A DNA stretch of 34,867 nucleotides from an uncultured Holdemanella sp. (lineage in GTDB: Bacteria; Bacillota_I; Bacilli_A; Erysipelotrichales; Erysipelotrichaceae), in assembly GCA_900754615.1 (NCBI GenBank), contig CAAEDN010000104.1, positions 1 through 34,867 on the forward strand, written 5' to 3'. This document shows, piece by piece, positions 7,784-16,200 of the stretch. The translations under genes were made by a program, and so were the position numbers. The stretch's first letter is position 1. Every line of letters starts with the position of its first letter. Under the pieces are notes generated by a model, which was not told the DNA's origin, searched no databases, and saw only the letters and a list, made by a program, of their open reading frames with translations.

Positions 7784-7792
7784 ATTTTAGCA
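7784..7792 (-). promoter_or_regulatory. Extended -10 promoter implying a leaderless mRNA
   Basis: On the minus strand TGCTAAAAT (an extended -10) is followed by only six bases before the ATG of the phosphoesterase. Transcription would then start at or within a base of the A of ATG. No Shine-Dalgarno sequence is seen, which agrees. There is no clear -35. Confidence 0.5.
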
Positions 7793-7795
7793 TAC

Positions 7796-7827
7796 ATAAA
7801 AAGAAAAGACATCACTAGGATGCCTTT
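7796..7827 (-). terminator. Terminator after rnj
   Basis: AAAG-A-CATC (7805-7813) pairs with GATG-C-CTTT (7819-7827) with one A/C mismatch and a five-base loop. A TTTTCTTTTT tract follows on the minus strand. The RNase J stop codon lies in the loop. Confidence 0.75.
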
Positions 7828-9626
7828 GACGTTCTTGACTTTCTTGCATAGAAACCATTTTTACGATTTTTTTGAAGTTCTTCCATTGTTTGTTTTGAAT
7901 TTAGAATAACGGGAATTACAATAGGGTTTCGATGTGTTTTCTTATATAAGAAGGGTTCTAAAGTAGAACGAACGCAGTTCTTAATTTCAGAGAAAGTTGT
8001 TTTTTCTTTCATCTTTTCTTGAAGTGAATTGTTTACAATATATTCAGCTTCTTTAATTAATCCCTGTGAGTCTTTAATAAAGACAAAACCACGAGATACA
8101 ATGACAGGGCGCATTAGAATTTTATTTTCTTTTGAATCAATAGCTAAGATGACAGCCACTAAGCCATTGTCTGCTAAGATACGACGATCTTTTAATACAG
8201 CTGTTGATAGTCCAGAAATGTCATTTCCATCCACATAGATATCATCACCTTGATATCGCCAATCACTTTGAAGTACTTTATGGTTTCTTAGAATAAGAAT
8301 ATCACCATTTGCACAAACAAAGATATTCTCTTTAGGAATACCAGTTTCAATTGCCGTCTGACGGTGTTGCATCAACATCTTATATTCACCATGAATTGGC
8401 ATGAAATAAGTTGGACGAATTAATTGTAACATTAATTTTTGTTCTTCTTTTGAAGCATGCCCTGTAGTATGCAGGTTGTTCAAAATGGATTTAGTTAATA
8501 CGGTTGCACCGGATCTAAACAAGTTGTCAATAACTTTGTTGACACTAGATTGATTTCCTGGAATTGGATTGCTAGAGAAGACAATCGTATCACCTGGTTT
8601 TAAGTGAATAAAGCGGTGTGTGCCTTTTGCGATTCTTGATAGAGCTGCAAGAGGCTCCCCTTGACTTCCTGTGCAGATGATACATACTTTTTCATCTGGG
8701 GTATAAGCTAGTTCTTCAGGACTTAAAAAGTCAGAATTCTTCGCTTTAATTGTACCCATTTTTCTTCCAATATCGACAACATTTTCCATGCTTCGACCAA
8801 AGACAATTACTTTTCTACCAAATTTTGTAGCAGCTTCGATGATCTGCGCAACACGATGTACGTTGGATGCGAATGTGGCAACAATTAGACGTTGTTTTGT
8901 TTTACGCATGATATCTTGGATCTCGTTTGCGACTTTTCTTTCTGAAATTGAGAAATCTTCAACTCCAGAATTGGTAGAGTCTGACATCAATAAGTCAGGT
9001 TTTGTAACTCCGATAAATGCCATTTTTTGATAATCGGCATTGGTTCCAACCGGTGTTAAATCAAATTTGAAGTCACCAGTATGAACGATAGATCCATTAG
9101 GACATGTGATATGTACGCCTAAAGAATCAGGGATAGAGTGGATGGTATTAAAGAAACCAACTTTAAAATATTTTGTTGTGATACTTGAATTTTCATCAAT
9201 TTCTATAATTTTTGTTTTTTCTAATCCTTTATGTTCACTTAACTTTTTAAGGATCAAAGCTTTAGCAAAACGTGGGGCATAAATTGCATCAATTTGGACT
9301 TGTTTTAGTAAAAATGGAATTCCTCCGATGTGATCTTCATGACCGTGGGTAATTACTAAAAACTTTCTTTTTTTGTTCATGCGAATGAGATGATGATAAT
9401 CTGGAATCACATAATCGACTCCAAGTAATTCATCACCAGGGAACAAAACACCACAATCTACGATACAGATTTCATTTTCGTGTTCGTAGCAATACATATT
9501 TTTACCAACTTCTCCTAAGCCACCTAAAGCGTAGATTAAAGTATCACCTTTTTCAACGTGATTTTTTGGATTGTATGGTTTTTTGTTCGATGCATGCCCA
9601 AACGCTTGCTCTTGTGTTTTTGGCAT
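7815..9626 (-). CDS. rnj: Ribonuclease J
   Basis: A 603-residue metallo-beta-lactamase/beta-CASP ribonuclease. The zinc motif is H94-G-H96-E-D98-H99, followed by the remaining metal ligands around VHTGDFKFD, the beta-CASP domain with CTGSQGEP, and the RMMBL-type motifs HTTGHAS and PIHGEY near residues 385-415. A C-terminal domain with the typical ILMRPVIVSRGF segment completes the protein. RNase J has endonuclease and 5'-3' exonuclease activity and is central to mRNA turnover and rRNA maturation in Gram-positives. Only one copy is in this window, so J1 versus J2 is undecided. AGAGGT is placed properly before the ATG, and an extended -10 promoter lies at 9662-9670. Confidence 0.95.
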   Translation of the reverse strand: MPKTQEQAFGHASNKKPYNPKNHVEKGDTLIYALGGLGEVGKNMYCYEHENEICIVDCGVLFPGDELLGVDYVIPDYHHLIRMNKKRKFLVITHGHEDHIGGIPFLLKQVQIDAIYAPRFAKALILKKLSEHKGLEKTKIIEIDENSSITTKYFKVGFFNTIHSIPDSLGVHITCPNGSIVHTGDFKFDLTPVGTNADYQKMAFIGVTKPDLLMSDSTNSGVEDFSISERKVANEIQDIMRKTKQRLIVATFASNVHRVAQIIEAATKFGRKVIVFGRSMENVVDIGRKMGTIKAKNSDFLSPEELAYTPDEKVCIICTGSQGEPLAALSRIAKGTHRFIHLKPGDTIVFSSNPIPGNQSSVNKVIDNLFRSGATVLTKSILNNLHTTGHASKEEQKLMLQLIRPTYFMPIHGEYKMLMQHRQTAIETGIPKENIFVCANGDILILRNHKVLQSDWRYQGDDIYVDGNDISGLSTAVLKDRRILADNGLVAVILAIDSKENKILMRPVIVSRGFVFIKDSQGLIKEAEYIVNNSLQEKMKEKTTFSEIKNCVRSTLEPFLYKKTHRNPIVIPVILNSKQTMEELQKNRKNGFYARKSRTSKAS

Positions 9627-9661
9627 ATTCGACCTCTTTCTATATTAATGATTCTAGTTTT

Positions 9662-9670
9662 ATTATAGCA
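9662..9670 (-). promoter_or_regulatory. Extended -10 promoter of rnj
   Basis: Minus-strand TGCTATAAT is a perfect extended -10 (TGnTATAAT) about 35 bases before the rnj ATG. No good -35 is seen, as is usual for extended -10 promoters. Confidence 0.55.
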
Positions 9671-9684
9671 AAGCTATGCAATTT

Positions 9685-9713
9685 AAAAAAGCAGAAGCTT
9701 AAATGACTTCTGC
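9685..9713 (-). terminator. Terminator after def
   Basis: GCAGAAG (9691-9697) and CTTCTGC (9707-9713) form a perfect 7-bp stem with a nine-base loop and a TTTTTT tract on the minus strand. The stop codon of def is in the loop and the last sense codons form one arm. Confidence 0.88.
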
Positions 9714-10250
9714 CTCTTCATCACTTTTCCAAGGATTTTTGGCATCAATATGATCATAGAAAAGGGTACCTGACAAGTGGTCGATTTCATGTTGAAGGCA
9801 AATCGCAAAATAGCCTTCTGCAGAAAGCGTGATATTTTTATCTTGAATTAGATCATAGCCACGAACTTTGATACGTGCATGACGGAAAACGTGGCCTGGA
9901 TGTTCACCTTTTACAGATAAACAGCCCTCTCCATTATCTAAATATGCATTTTGTACAGATTCAGAAATGATTTTTGGATTCACTAAAGCAACTTCATCCA
10001 CACCATCCTCATATGGGATTACGACTGCAATCATTTGTTTTAAAACACCAACTTGAACAGCGGCAATACCAACGGCAGGCTGTAGACCTTCTGCTTCGGC
10101 GATTTCATCATCCTGTGAATTACGCACATACTCTAGCATAGCTTCTAATAGCTCTCTATCTTCACTTGATAAAGGCAATGAAACAGGTTTGCTATGCATA
10201 CGAATTCTTTCATCTGTATCTAAAATAATATCTTTGCTTGTTATTTTCAT
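9699..10250 (-). CDS. def: Peptide deformylase (type 2)
   Basis: A 183-residue metalloenzyme that removes the N-formyl group from nascent proteins. All three motifs are present: motif 1 as G61-I-A-A-V-Q66 (consensus GxGxAAxQ), motif 2 E109? as EGCLS with metal ligand C110, and motif 3 H154-E-I-D-H158. The insertion around EGLQPAVGIAAVQ is characteristic of the Gram-positive type 2 form. The Pro normally found in AAPQ is Val here, a tolerated change. The ATG at 10250 is chosen because GAGGA stands nine bases before it; upstream in-frame codons have no ribosome site and fall in the promoter. It is divergent from the SEDS gene. Confidence 0.93.
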   Translation of the reverse strand: MKITSKDIILDTDERIRMHSKPVSLPLSSEDRELLEAMLEYVRNSQDDEIAEAEGLQPAVGIAAVQVGVLKQMIAVVIPYEDGVDEVALVNPKIISESVQNAYLDNGEGCLSVKGEHPGHVFRHARIKVRGYDLIQDKNITLSAEGYFAICLQHEIDHLSGTLFYDHIDAKNPWKSDEEAEVI

Positions 10251-10269
10251 AGTAATCATCCTCGCAAGT

Positions 10270-10298
10270 ATTCTATAGCATTTTCGAATTCTTGACAA
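10270..10298 (-). promoter_or_regulatory. Promoter of def
   Basis: Minus-strand TTGTCA (10298-10293) and TAGAAT (10275-10270) are 17 bases apart. The -35 box is the same DNA as the -35 of the divergent promoter (10292-10297), offset by one base. Confidence 0.65.
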
Positions 10299-10323
10299 AT
10301 GATTTTTGAAAATATGGTAAAAT
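10292..10323 (+). promoter_or_regulatory. Promoter of the rodA/ftsW-rsmD-coaD-rnc-polC operon
   Basis: A perfect TTGACA (10292-10297) is followed by TATGGT at 15 bases or by the extended -10 TGGTAAAAT with the hexamer 20 bases away. Neither spacing is ideal, but the extended -10 alone could work. It precedes the operon by about 25 bases. Confidence 0.5.
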
Positions 10324-10347
10324 AGGATTTATGATGGGGGGATTTTC

Positions 10348-11556
10348 ATGTCCAAACAAACAAAAAAGGGGAAGTTATCATTTTTATTCTTAGATTCTAA
10401 ATGTGATAAATATATTAACTGGGCAGTTGCGATTCTTTTGTTGATTGGAACATTTACTATTGTTTCGACCAACGTAGGAAAAACCACATACGCTCCAAAT
10501 ATTGTTTCCAAGGTTCTCTTTAAACAATGTGTGTTTGTAGTTTGTGGGTATATTGCTATGTTGTTTATGAATAAATTATTTCGTTTTCGATGGTTTGCAT
10601 TCTTTGAATTGCTGATTTTACCCATTTGTTTGTTGATCCTCGTACTTCCATTTGCGTTTCCTGAAATCGGTGGAAGTCATGCGTGGATTCAATTTGCGGG
10701 CATGTCTTTGCAGCCAAGTGAATTCGCAAAGCCGCTTATTCTTATTGTGTGTGCGACATGTCTTTATCGTTCGAAGAAAAAAACGGCTATGCTAAAAGAA
10801 AAGGGGAAGTTATTCAAAAAAGCTTGGATTGTATATGTCTGTATCAGTGTAATTATTGTAGGACAAAAGGATTATGGAACATTGGCAATTATTAGTTTTA
10901 TTTTTTTGACTTGCATTATGATACCTAAGTATCCTGTATTGCAACGCTCTCAACGTGTTTTGAAATTATGTCTATATAGTGGAATTGTTGCTGCAGTGGT
11001 TTTGTTTGGAATCACAAATATTGGTACTGATATTTTAAAAAATACACCGTTAGCCCATGTTGCAGTACGTATTGAAAATTTTAAAGATCCATATGCAGAT
11101 GTATATGGAGATGGCTATCAACCAGCCAATTCATTATATGGAATCGCAAGTTCTAATATTATAGGAAAAGGGATTGGGAATTCAACACGTAAATATGGTT
11201 ATTTGACACAAGCAGACAATGATTATATTTTGGCTGTACTTATTGAAGAAACAGGTGTTTTTGGATTATTTGGATTGGTTATTTTATATGGTATAATTGA
11301 GTATCGTTTATTTTATTATGCTTTTAAGACAAGTGAAGATATGTATAAAATTATTTTAGGAGGAACGGGCGTGTATCTCTTTATGCATTTTTTCTTAAAT
11401 GCAGGTGGAGTCGCTTGCTTGATTCCTCTTACAGGTGTTCCTTTATTATTTATTAGTAGTGGAGGAACGAGTTTAATCTCAATTATGATGACGATGGGAC
11501 TGGCTCAAAATTGTATTTGTGCGATACGAAGAAAGGAGATGGATCGTTATTTATGA
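10348..11556 (+). CDS. SEDS peptidoglycan glycosyltransferase (RodA/FtsW/SpoVE family)
   Basis: A 402-residue polytopic membrane protein with about ten transmembrane segments. SEDS proteins polymerise lipid II into glycan strands together with a class B penicillin-binding protein. Signature segments are LQPSEFAK, the catalytic-Asp loop QKDYGT (usually QPDLGT), the long extracellular loop with YQPANSLYGIAS, the EETGVFG segment and TGVPLLFISSGGTS near the C-terminus. I cannot separate RodA from FtsW by eye; the cytoplasmic K-rich N-terminus and absence of other division genes nearby do not decide it. A GGGGGG ribosome site stands about 8 bases before the ATG. It leads a five-gene operon and its TGA overlaps the rsmD ATG. 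Confidence 0.9.
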   Translation: MSKQTKKGKLSFLFLDSKCDKYINWAVAILLLIGTFTIVSTNVGKTTYAPNIVSKVLFKQCVFVVCGYIAMLFMNKLFRFRWFAFFELLILPICLLILVLPFAFPEIGGSHAWIQFAGMSLQPSEFAKPLILIVCATCLYRSKKKTAMLKEKGKLFKKAWIVYVCISVIIVGQKDYGTLAIISFIFLTCIMIPKYPVLQRSQRVLKLCLYSGIVAAVVLFGITNIGTDILKNTPLAHVAVRIENFKDPYADVYGDGYQPANSLYGIASSNIIGKGIGNSTRKYGYLTQADNDYILAVLIEETGVFGLFGLVILYGIIEYRLFYYAFKTSEDMYKIILGGTGVYLFMHFFLNAGGVACLIPLTGVPLLFISSGGTSLISIMMTMGLAQNCICAIRRKEMDRYL

Positions 11557-12104
11557 GAATTGTAGCAGGAAAGTATGGTTCTAGATCACTAAAGAGTCCT
11601 AAAAATGATGCGACTCGACCTACACAGGATAAAATTAAAGGAGCTATTTTTTCAAGCCTTGGCAATATGTTTGATGGTGGAAATTTTTTAGATTGCTACA
11701 GTGGAACAGGAAATATGGGACTTGAAGCGGTAAGCCGTGGAATGAATCATGCGACTTTAGTCGACAACAATAAAGGAGCAGTTTCTGTTATTAAGGAGAA
11801 TGTAAAAAGCTTAAAGGCAGATAAAGAGACAAAAATCATTTGTGGGAATATATTTAGTGTATTAGAGCGTTTAACATTAAAATATGATGTGGTTTATATC
11901 GATCCTCCATACGCAAAACAGGAAAATGAGAAATTGCTTCAAAGACTAGATGATCTGGATTTGGTAAAGATGGACGGAATTGTCGTAATCGAAAGCTTAC
12001 AAGAAGAGATTTGGCCAGATCAAATGGCATCTTTTATAAAATATAAAGAAAAAACATATGGAATTACGCGTATTTCATATTTTCGAAGGGAGAATGAAGA
12101 ATGA
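11553..12104 (+). CDS. rsmD: 16S rRNA (guanine966-N2)-methyltransferase RsmD
   Basis: A 183-residue SAM-dependent methyltransferase that modifies G966 of 16S rRNA. The start MRIVAGKYGSRSL is the canonical RsmD N-terminus, which is why the ATG at 11553 is used in preference to an in-frame codon 42 bases upstream. The SAM site LDCYSGTGNMGLEA and the catalytic VYIDPPYA are both intact. It overlaps the SEDS gene by ATGA and coaD by ATGA. The rsmD-coaD pairing is widespread in Bacillota. Confidence 0.94.
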   Translation: MRIVAGKYGSRSLKSPKNDATRPTQDKIKGAIFSSLGNMFDGGNFLDCYSGTGNMGLEAVSRGMNHATLVDNNKGAVSVIKENVKSLKADKETKIICGNIFSVLERLTLKYDVVYIDPPYAKQENEKLLQRLDDLDLVKMDGIVVIESLQEEIWPDQMASFIKYKEKTYGITRISYFRRENEE

Positions 12105-12574
12105 AAATCGCAGCTTTTTGTGGAACTTTTGACCCAGTAACATATGGGCATTTAGATATTATTGAAAGAGCAAGTAAATTGTTTGATCAACTTGTTGTTT
12201 TTATTTCCCCAAACTCCGATAAAAACAATGAGTTTAATGAAGAAAAAAGATTAAAATGGTTGAATGAGGCAACTAAAAATATGCCGAATGTAATATGTAA
12301 AATTCAATCAGGATTAGTAGTGGATGCATGTAAAAGTGTAAATGCTACTGTGCTGGTACGTGGAATTCGTAATGGCGTGGATTGTACATACGAGCAAAAT
12401 ATGGCTTTTATGAATGCAAGATTGGATGATCATATTGAAACGGTTTGTTTGTTTACACGACCAGAATTAAGTTTATATTCAAGTTCAAACGTAAGGGAAC
12501 TATTTAAATATGGACAGGATATATCTGGCTTTGTACCTGCTTGTGTATTAGAAGATCTGAAAAAAGGAGAATAA
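12101..12574 (+). CDS. coaD: Pantetheine-phosphate adenylyltransferase CoaD
   Basis: A 157-residue nucleotidyltransferase that transfers AMP from ATP to 4'-phosphopantetheine, the fourth step of CoA synthesis. The ATP-binding motif G8-T-F-D-P-V-T-Y-G-H17 and the later SSSNVREL (family ISSTxVR) are in place, as is LVRGIRNGVD. Length is standard. It overlaps rsmD by four bases and ends two bases before rnc. Confidence 0.96.
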   Translation: MKIAAFCGTFDPVTYGHLDIIERASKLFDQLVVFISPNSDKNNEFNEEKRLKWLNEATKNMPNVICKIQSGLVVDACKSVNATVLVRGIRNGVDCTYEQNMAFMNARLDDHIETVCLFTRPELSLYSSSNVRELFKYGQDISGFVPACVLEDLKKGE

Positions 12575-12576
12575 AA

Positions 12577-13260
12577 ATGGAAAAATTTATCGATTGGTTA
12601 AAGGCAAATGGATATAGTTATAAAGATGAAAATATTTATTTGGAGGCTTGCACACACTCGTCATATGCAAATGAGCATCATCGTGAAATGGGGGATAACG
12701 AGCGCCTAGAATTCATGGGAGATTCAGTTTTGCAGATATGGAGTGCGACGCAGTTGTTTTTGATGAAACCAAAAATGCGTGAAGGTCAAATGACTACACT
12801 TCGTGCACAGACAGTATGTGAATCAACATTAGCTGTATTGAATAGACAACTAGGATGGTATGAATTTTTACGGTTAGGTGTTGGTGAAGAAAAAACAGGT
12901 GGACGTCATAGAGAAAGTATTTTAGCAGATCAGTTTGAAGCATGTATTGGAGCTATTTACATTGATCAAGGATATGCGGTTTGTGATGAAATCTTGACAA
13001 AATACATGAAGCCGGTATTTAAACAAGAAAAAAGTGAAGCTGTAACAGACTATAAGACACATCTTCAAGAAGTGATTCAGGCAGATTCTAGAAAGACAAT
13101 TCAATATAAATTATTAGAAGAAAAAGGTCCTAGTAATGCACCAACTTTTACTATGGGTGTATATTTGGATGATATTTTATTAGGACAAGGAACGAGCAGT
13201 ACAAAGAAAAAGGCGGAACAAAAAGCAGCTAAGGATGCTTTTGAAAAGATGGCAAAATAA
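12577..13260 (+). CDS. rnc: Ribonuclease III
   Basis: A 227-residue double-strand-specific endoribonuclease for rRNA and mRNA processing. The catalytic domain carries the signature NERLEFMGDSVLQ and the second acidic patch DQFEACIGAIYID. The double-stranded-RNA binding domain occupies about residues 155-227, ending in STKKKAEQKAAKDAF. The ATG at 12577 is supported by AAGGAG seven bases upstream. The usual Bacillus neighbours smc and ftsY are missing; polC follows one base later instead. Confidence 0.95.
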   Translation: MEKFIDWLKANGYSYKDENIYLEACTHSSYANEHHREMGDNERLEFMGDSVLQIWSATQLFLMKPKMREGQMTTLRAQTVCESTLAVLNRQLGWYEFLRLGVGEEKTGGRHRESILADQFEACIGAIYIDQGYAVCDEILTKYMKPVFKQEKSEAVTDYKTHLQEVIQADSRKTIQYKLLEEKGPSNAPTFTMGVYLDDILLGQGTSSTKKKAEQKAAKDAFEKMAK

Positions 13261-13261
13261 A

Positions 13262-16200
13262 ATGGAAGTATTTGAGAAATTACTAGATTCGGAATTATAT
13301 GCTTATTTTAAAAATGCAACTTTTTACGAGAATCCTGTATTTCATACAGCCCATAAAATAGTTGATTTTTACATTGAATTTGAGAATGTGATTCCTTTAG
13401 AAATTTATGAACAGATCATCACGAAGCTTCAGCTTTCTTTGCACGCCCATGTAAAATTGCATATGCATACAAAGAATAGTGCTATTGAAATGGATGAACT
13501 GGATCGTTATGTAAATTATTTTGTGGAAAAATATAATGATGTAAAAGATTTTCGCTTCCTTCATCCCTATTTAGAAAATGAAACGATTTGTTTCTCTACT
13601 CGAGATGAGGCTCGACTTGCCGCTTTAAATTTGGCTTTACCTTCATTAATGGAAAAGTTAGCGGATGTAGGGATTACACAGGAAATTGTATGTAAGAAAG
13701 TAGAAGATGATGCTGCAATCGAAACGGCTAAAGTAGAAGTTGCGCCTGTTTCAGTCAAACCAGAACCTGTGAAGAAACAATATTCTTCTTCAAATAATTA
13801 CAAAAAGGAATCTGCTACAACATATAAAATTGCAGACTTACAGGTTGGCTTTTCGAATGTACAAATCGAAGGACATATTTTCGATATTGATAATCGTGTA
13901 ATGAAGAGTGGAAAAACTCTACAGATGCTTTATATCAGCGATTATGATGATGCGATTGTCGCAAAACGTTTTGAAGGAGCCAGATGTCCAATAGAAGAAA
14001 TTCTAGCTGTAAAAAAAGGAATGCACGTTGTATTAACTGGAGAAGTTGTTTATGATTCATTCTCTAAGTGTGATTCTTTTATGGTGCGTAAACTTGAAAT
14101 CACAGAAGAAAAGAAAAGAATCGATCATGCACAGGTAAAAAGAACAGAATGGCATGTACACTCTAATTTTTCTGAAATGGATGGGGTTTGTGCTATTGAA
14201 GAATTTATTCAAACTGCCTATGACTGGGGTATGGACTCAATTGGTGTATGTGATCATCAGGTCGTACAGGCATTCCCAATGGCTCAGCATAAAATTGAGG
14301 CTTTATCTAAAAAAAATCCAAACCGTGAATTTAAAATGTTGTATGGTTGTGAAATGTTAGTAGCTGATTCGAAGTATCACATTGTTTATAATAGTGATCA
14401 TAGAAAACTTGAAGATGCTACATTTGTCGTATTTGACTTAGAAACAACCGGCCTTTCAAATACGCGTGATGAAATTATTGAATTTGGTGGTGTGAAAATT
14501 AAGAATCGTGAAGAAATTGGGCGTAAACAAATGTTTATCAATCCAAAACGTACAATTCCTGCACATATTTCAAATTTGACACATATTACGCAAAATGATG
14601 TCGATCGTGCAAAACCAATTGAAGATGCATTAGAAGAATTGTTAGATTTTATTGGTGATTCTATTTTGGTTGCACATAATGCGACATTTGACGTTGGCTT
14701 TATGAATGCGGCCTGCAGAAAAACGGGACGTAAAGAATTAACAAATCCAGTTATTGATACATTGCCATTATCATATGCGATGCTTCCGGATGATCAGAAG
14801 CGTTTTAACTTAGGAAGTGTATGTCGCCACTATCGTGTAAGCTATGATGGAGAAGGTGCACACCGTGCAGATTATGATGCAGATGTTCTTTCACAGGTTA
14901 TGTATCATATGATGAATCAATTGGGTCATGAAGCAACATTAGATACATTGGTTGATATGGAAGGTGGATGTGAAAAATATTGTGCAAAGAAGCCTTATGA
15001 AAGGAATCGTCCATACCATATGACGGTGTATGCAAAAAATAAAGATGGTTTAAAAGAATTGTTTGAATTGATTACTTTATCCCACACACAATATTTAGTG
15101 AGTATGGGAAAAGAAAATGGTCAACCTCGTATTATTAAAGAGGAAATTTCTAAGAAATGGAATCATGGAAATTTATTGATTGGTTCCTCTTGTCAAAATG
15201 GTGAAATTTTTGAATTAGCACATACGCGAAGTAAAAAAGAATTATTAGAAGCGATGACCTATTATGATTATATTGAATTGCAGCCATTAGACTGTTATAA
15301 GAATTTATTAGATCGTGGAAGTGTTACGAATGTAGATGACTTAAAGTGGTATTTACAATTTATTTATGATACCGCAAAAGAAGCAGGTAAGATGGTCATT
15401 GCGTCTAGTGATGCACATTATGTAAATTCAAATGAAAAACGTCTTCGTGATGTCTATATCAATGCGAAAGCAATCGGGAATGCTAGGCATCCCCTATATA
15501 TTTACAATAAGCAATTACGGAAGGCTACAAGCAATCCAAATCAGCACTTGTTGACAACAGATGAAATGTTGAAGGCATTTGAATGGATGGGAGAAGATGT
15601 TGCTTATGAAATTGTTGTAGAAAATACGAATAAATTAAAACTATTAACAGAACCAATTTTTCCAATCAAAGATAAATTGTATCCGCCTGATATCGAGGGC
15701 TCAGATCAGAAACTGCGTGATATTTGTTTTGAAACAGCACATGAATGGTATGGAAAAGATTTGCCAGATATAGTTGAAAAACGATTAACACGTGAATTAG
15801 ACAGTATCATTGGTCATGGTTACTATGTGGTTTATTATATTTCACATTTACTTGTAAAAAAGAGCAATGATGATGGGTATCTAGTTGGTTCGCGTGGATC
15901 CGTAGGTTCGAGCTTTGTTGCAACCATGTCAAATATTACGGAGGTAAATCCATTAACGCCACATTATGTATGTAAGAATTGCCAACATTATGAGTTTTTA
16001 GAGAGTGATGAGGCAAAATCTGGTTTTGATTTACCAGATAAGGTTTGTCCAGTTTGTGGTGAAATTATGCGTGGAGATGGTCAGGATATTCCTTTTGAGA
16101 CTTTCTTAGGCTTTGAAGGGGATAAAGTTCCCGATATTGATTTGAATTTTTCGGGTGAATATCAGCCCAATGCCCATGCATATACGAAAGAAGTTTTTGG

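Noticed and set aside
10329..10625. 98-codon minus-strand frame near the SEDS start
   Set aside because: Antisense to the SEDS N-terminus and would run through its promoter; no ribosome site.
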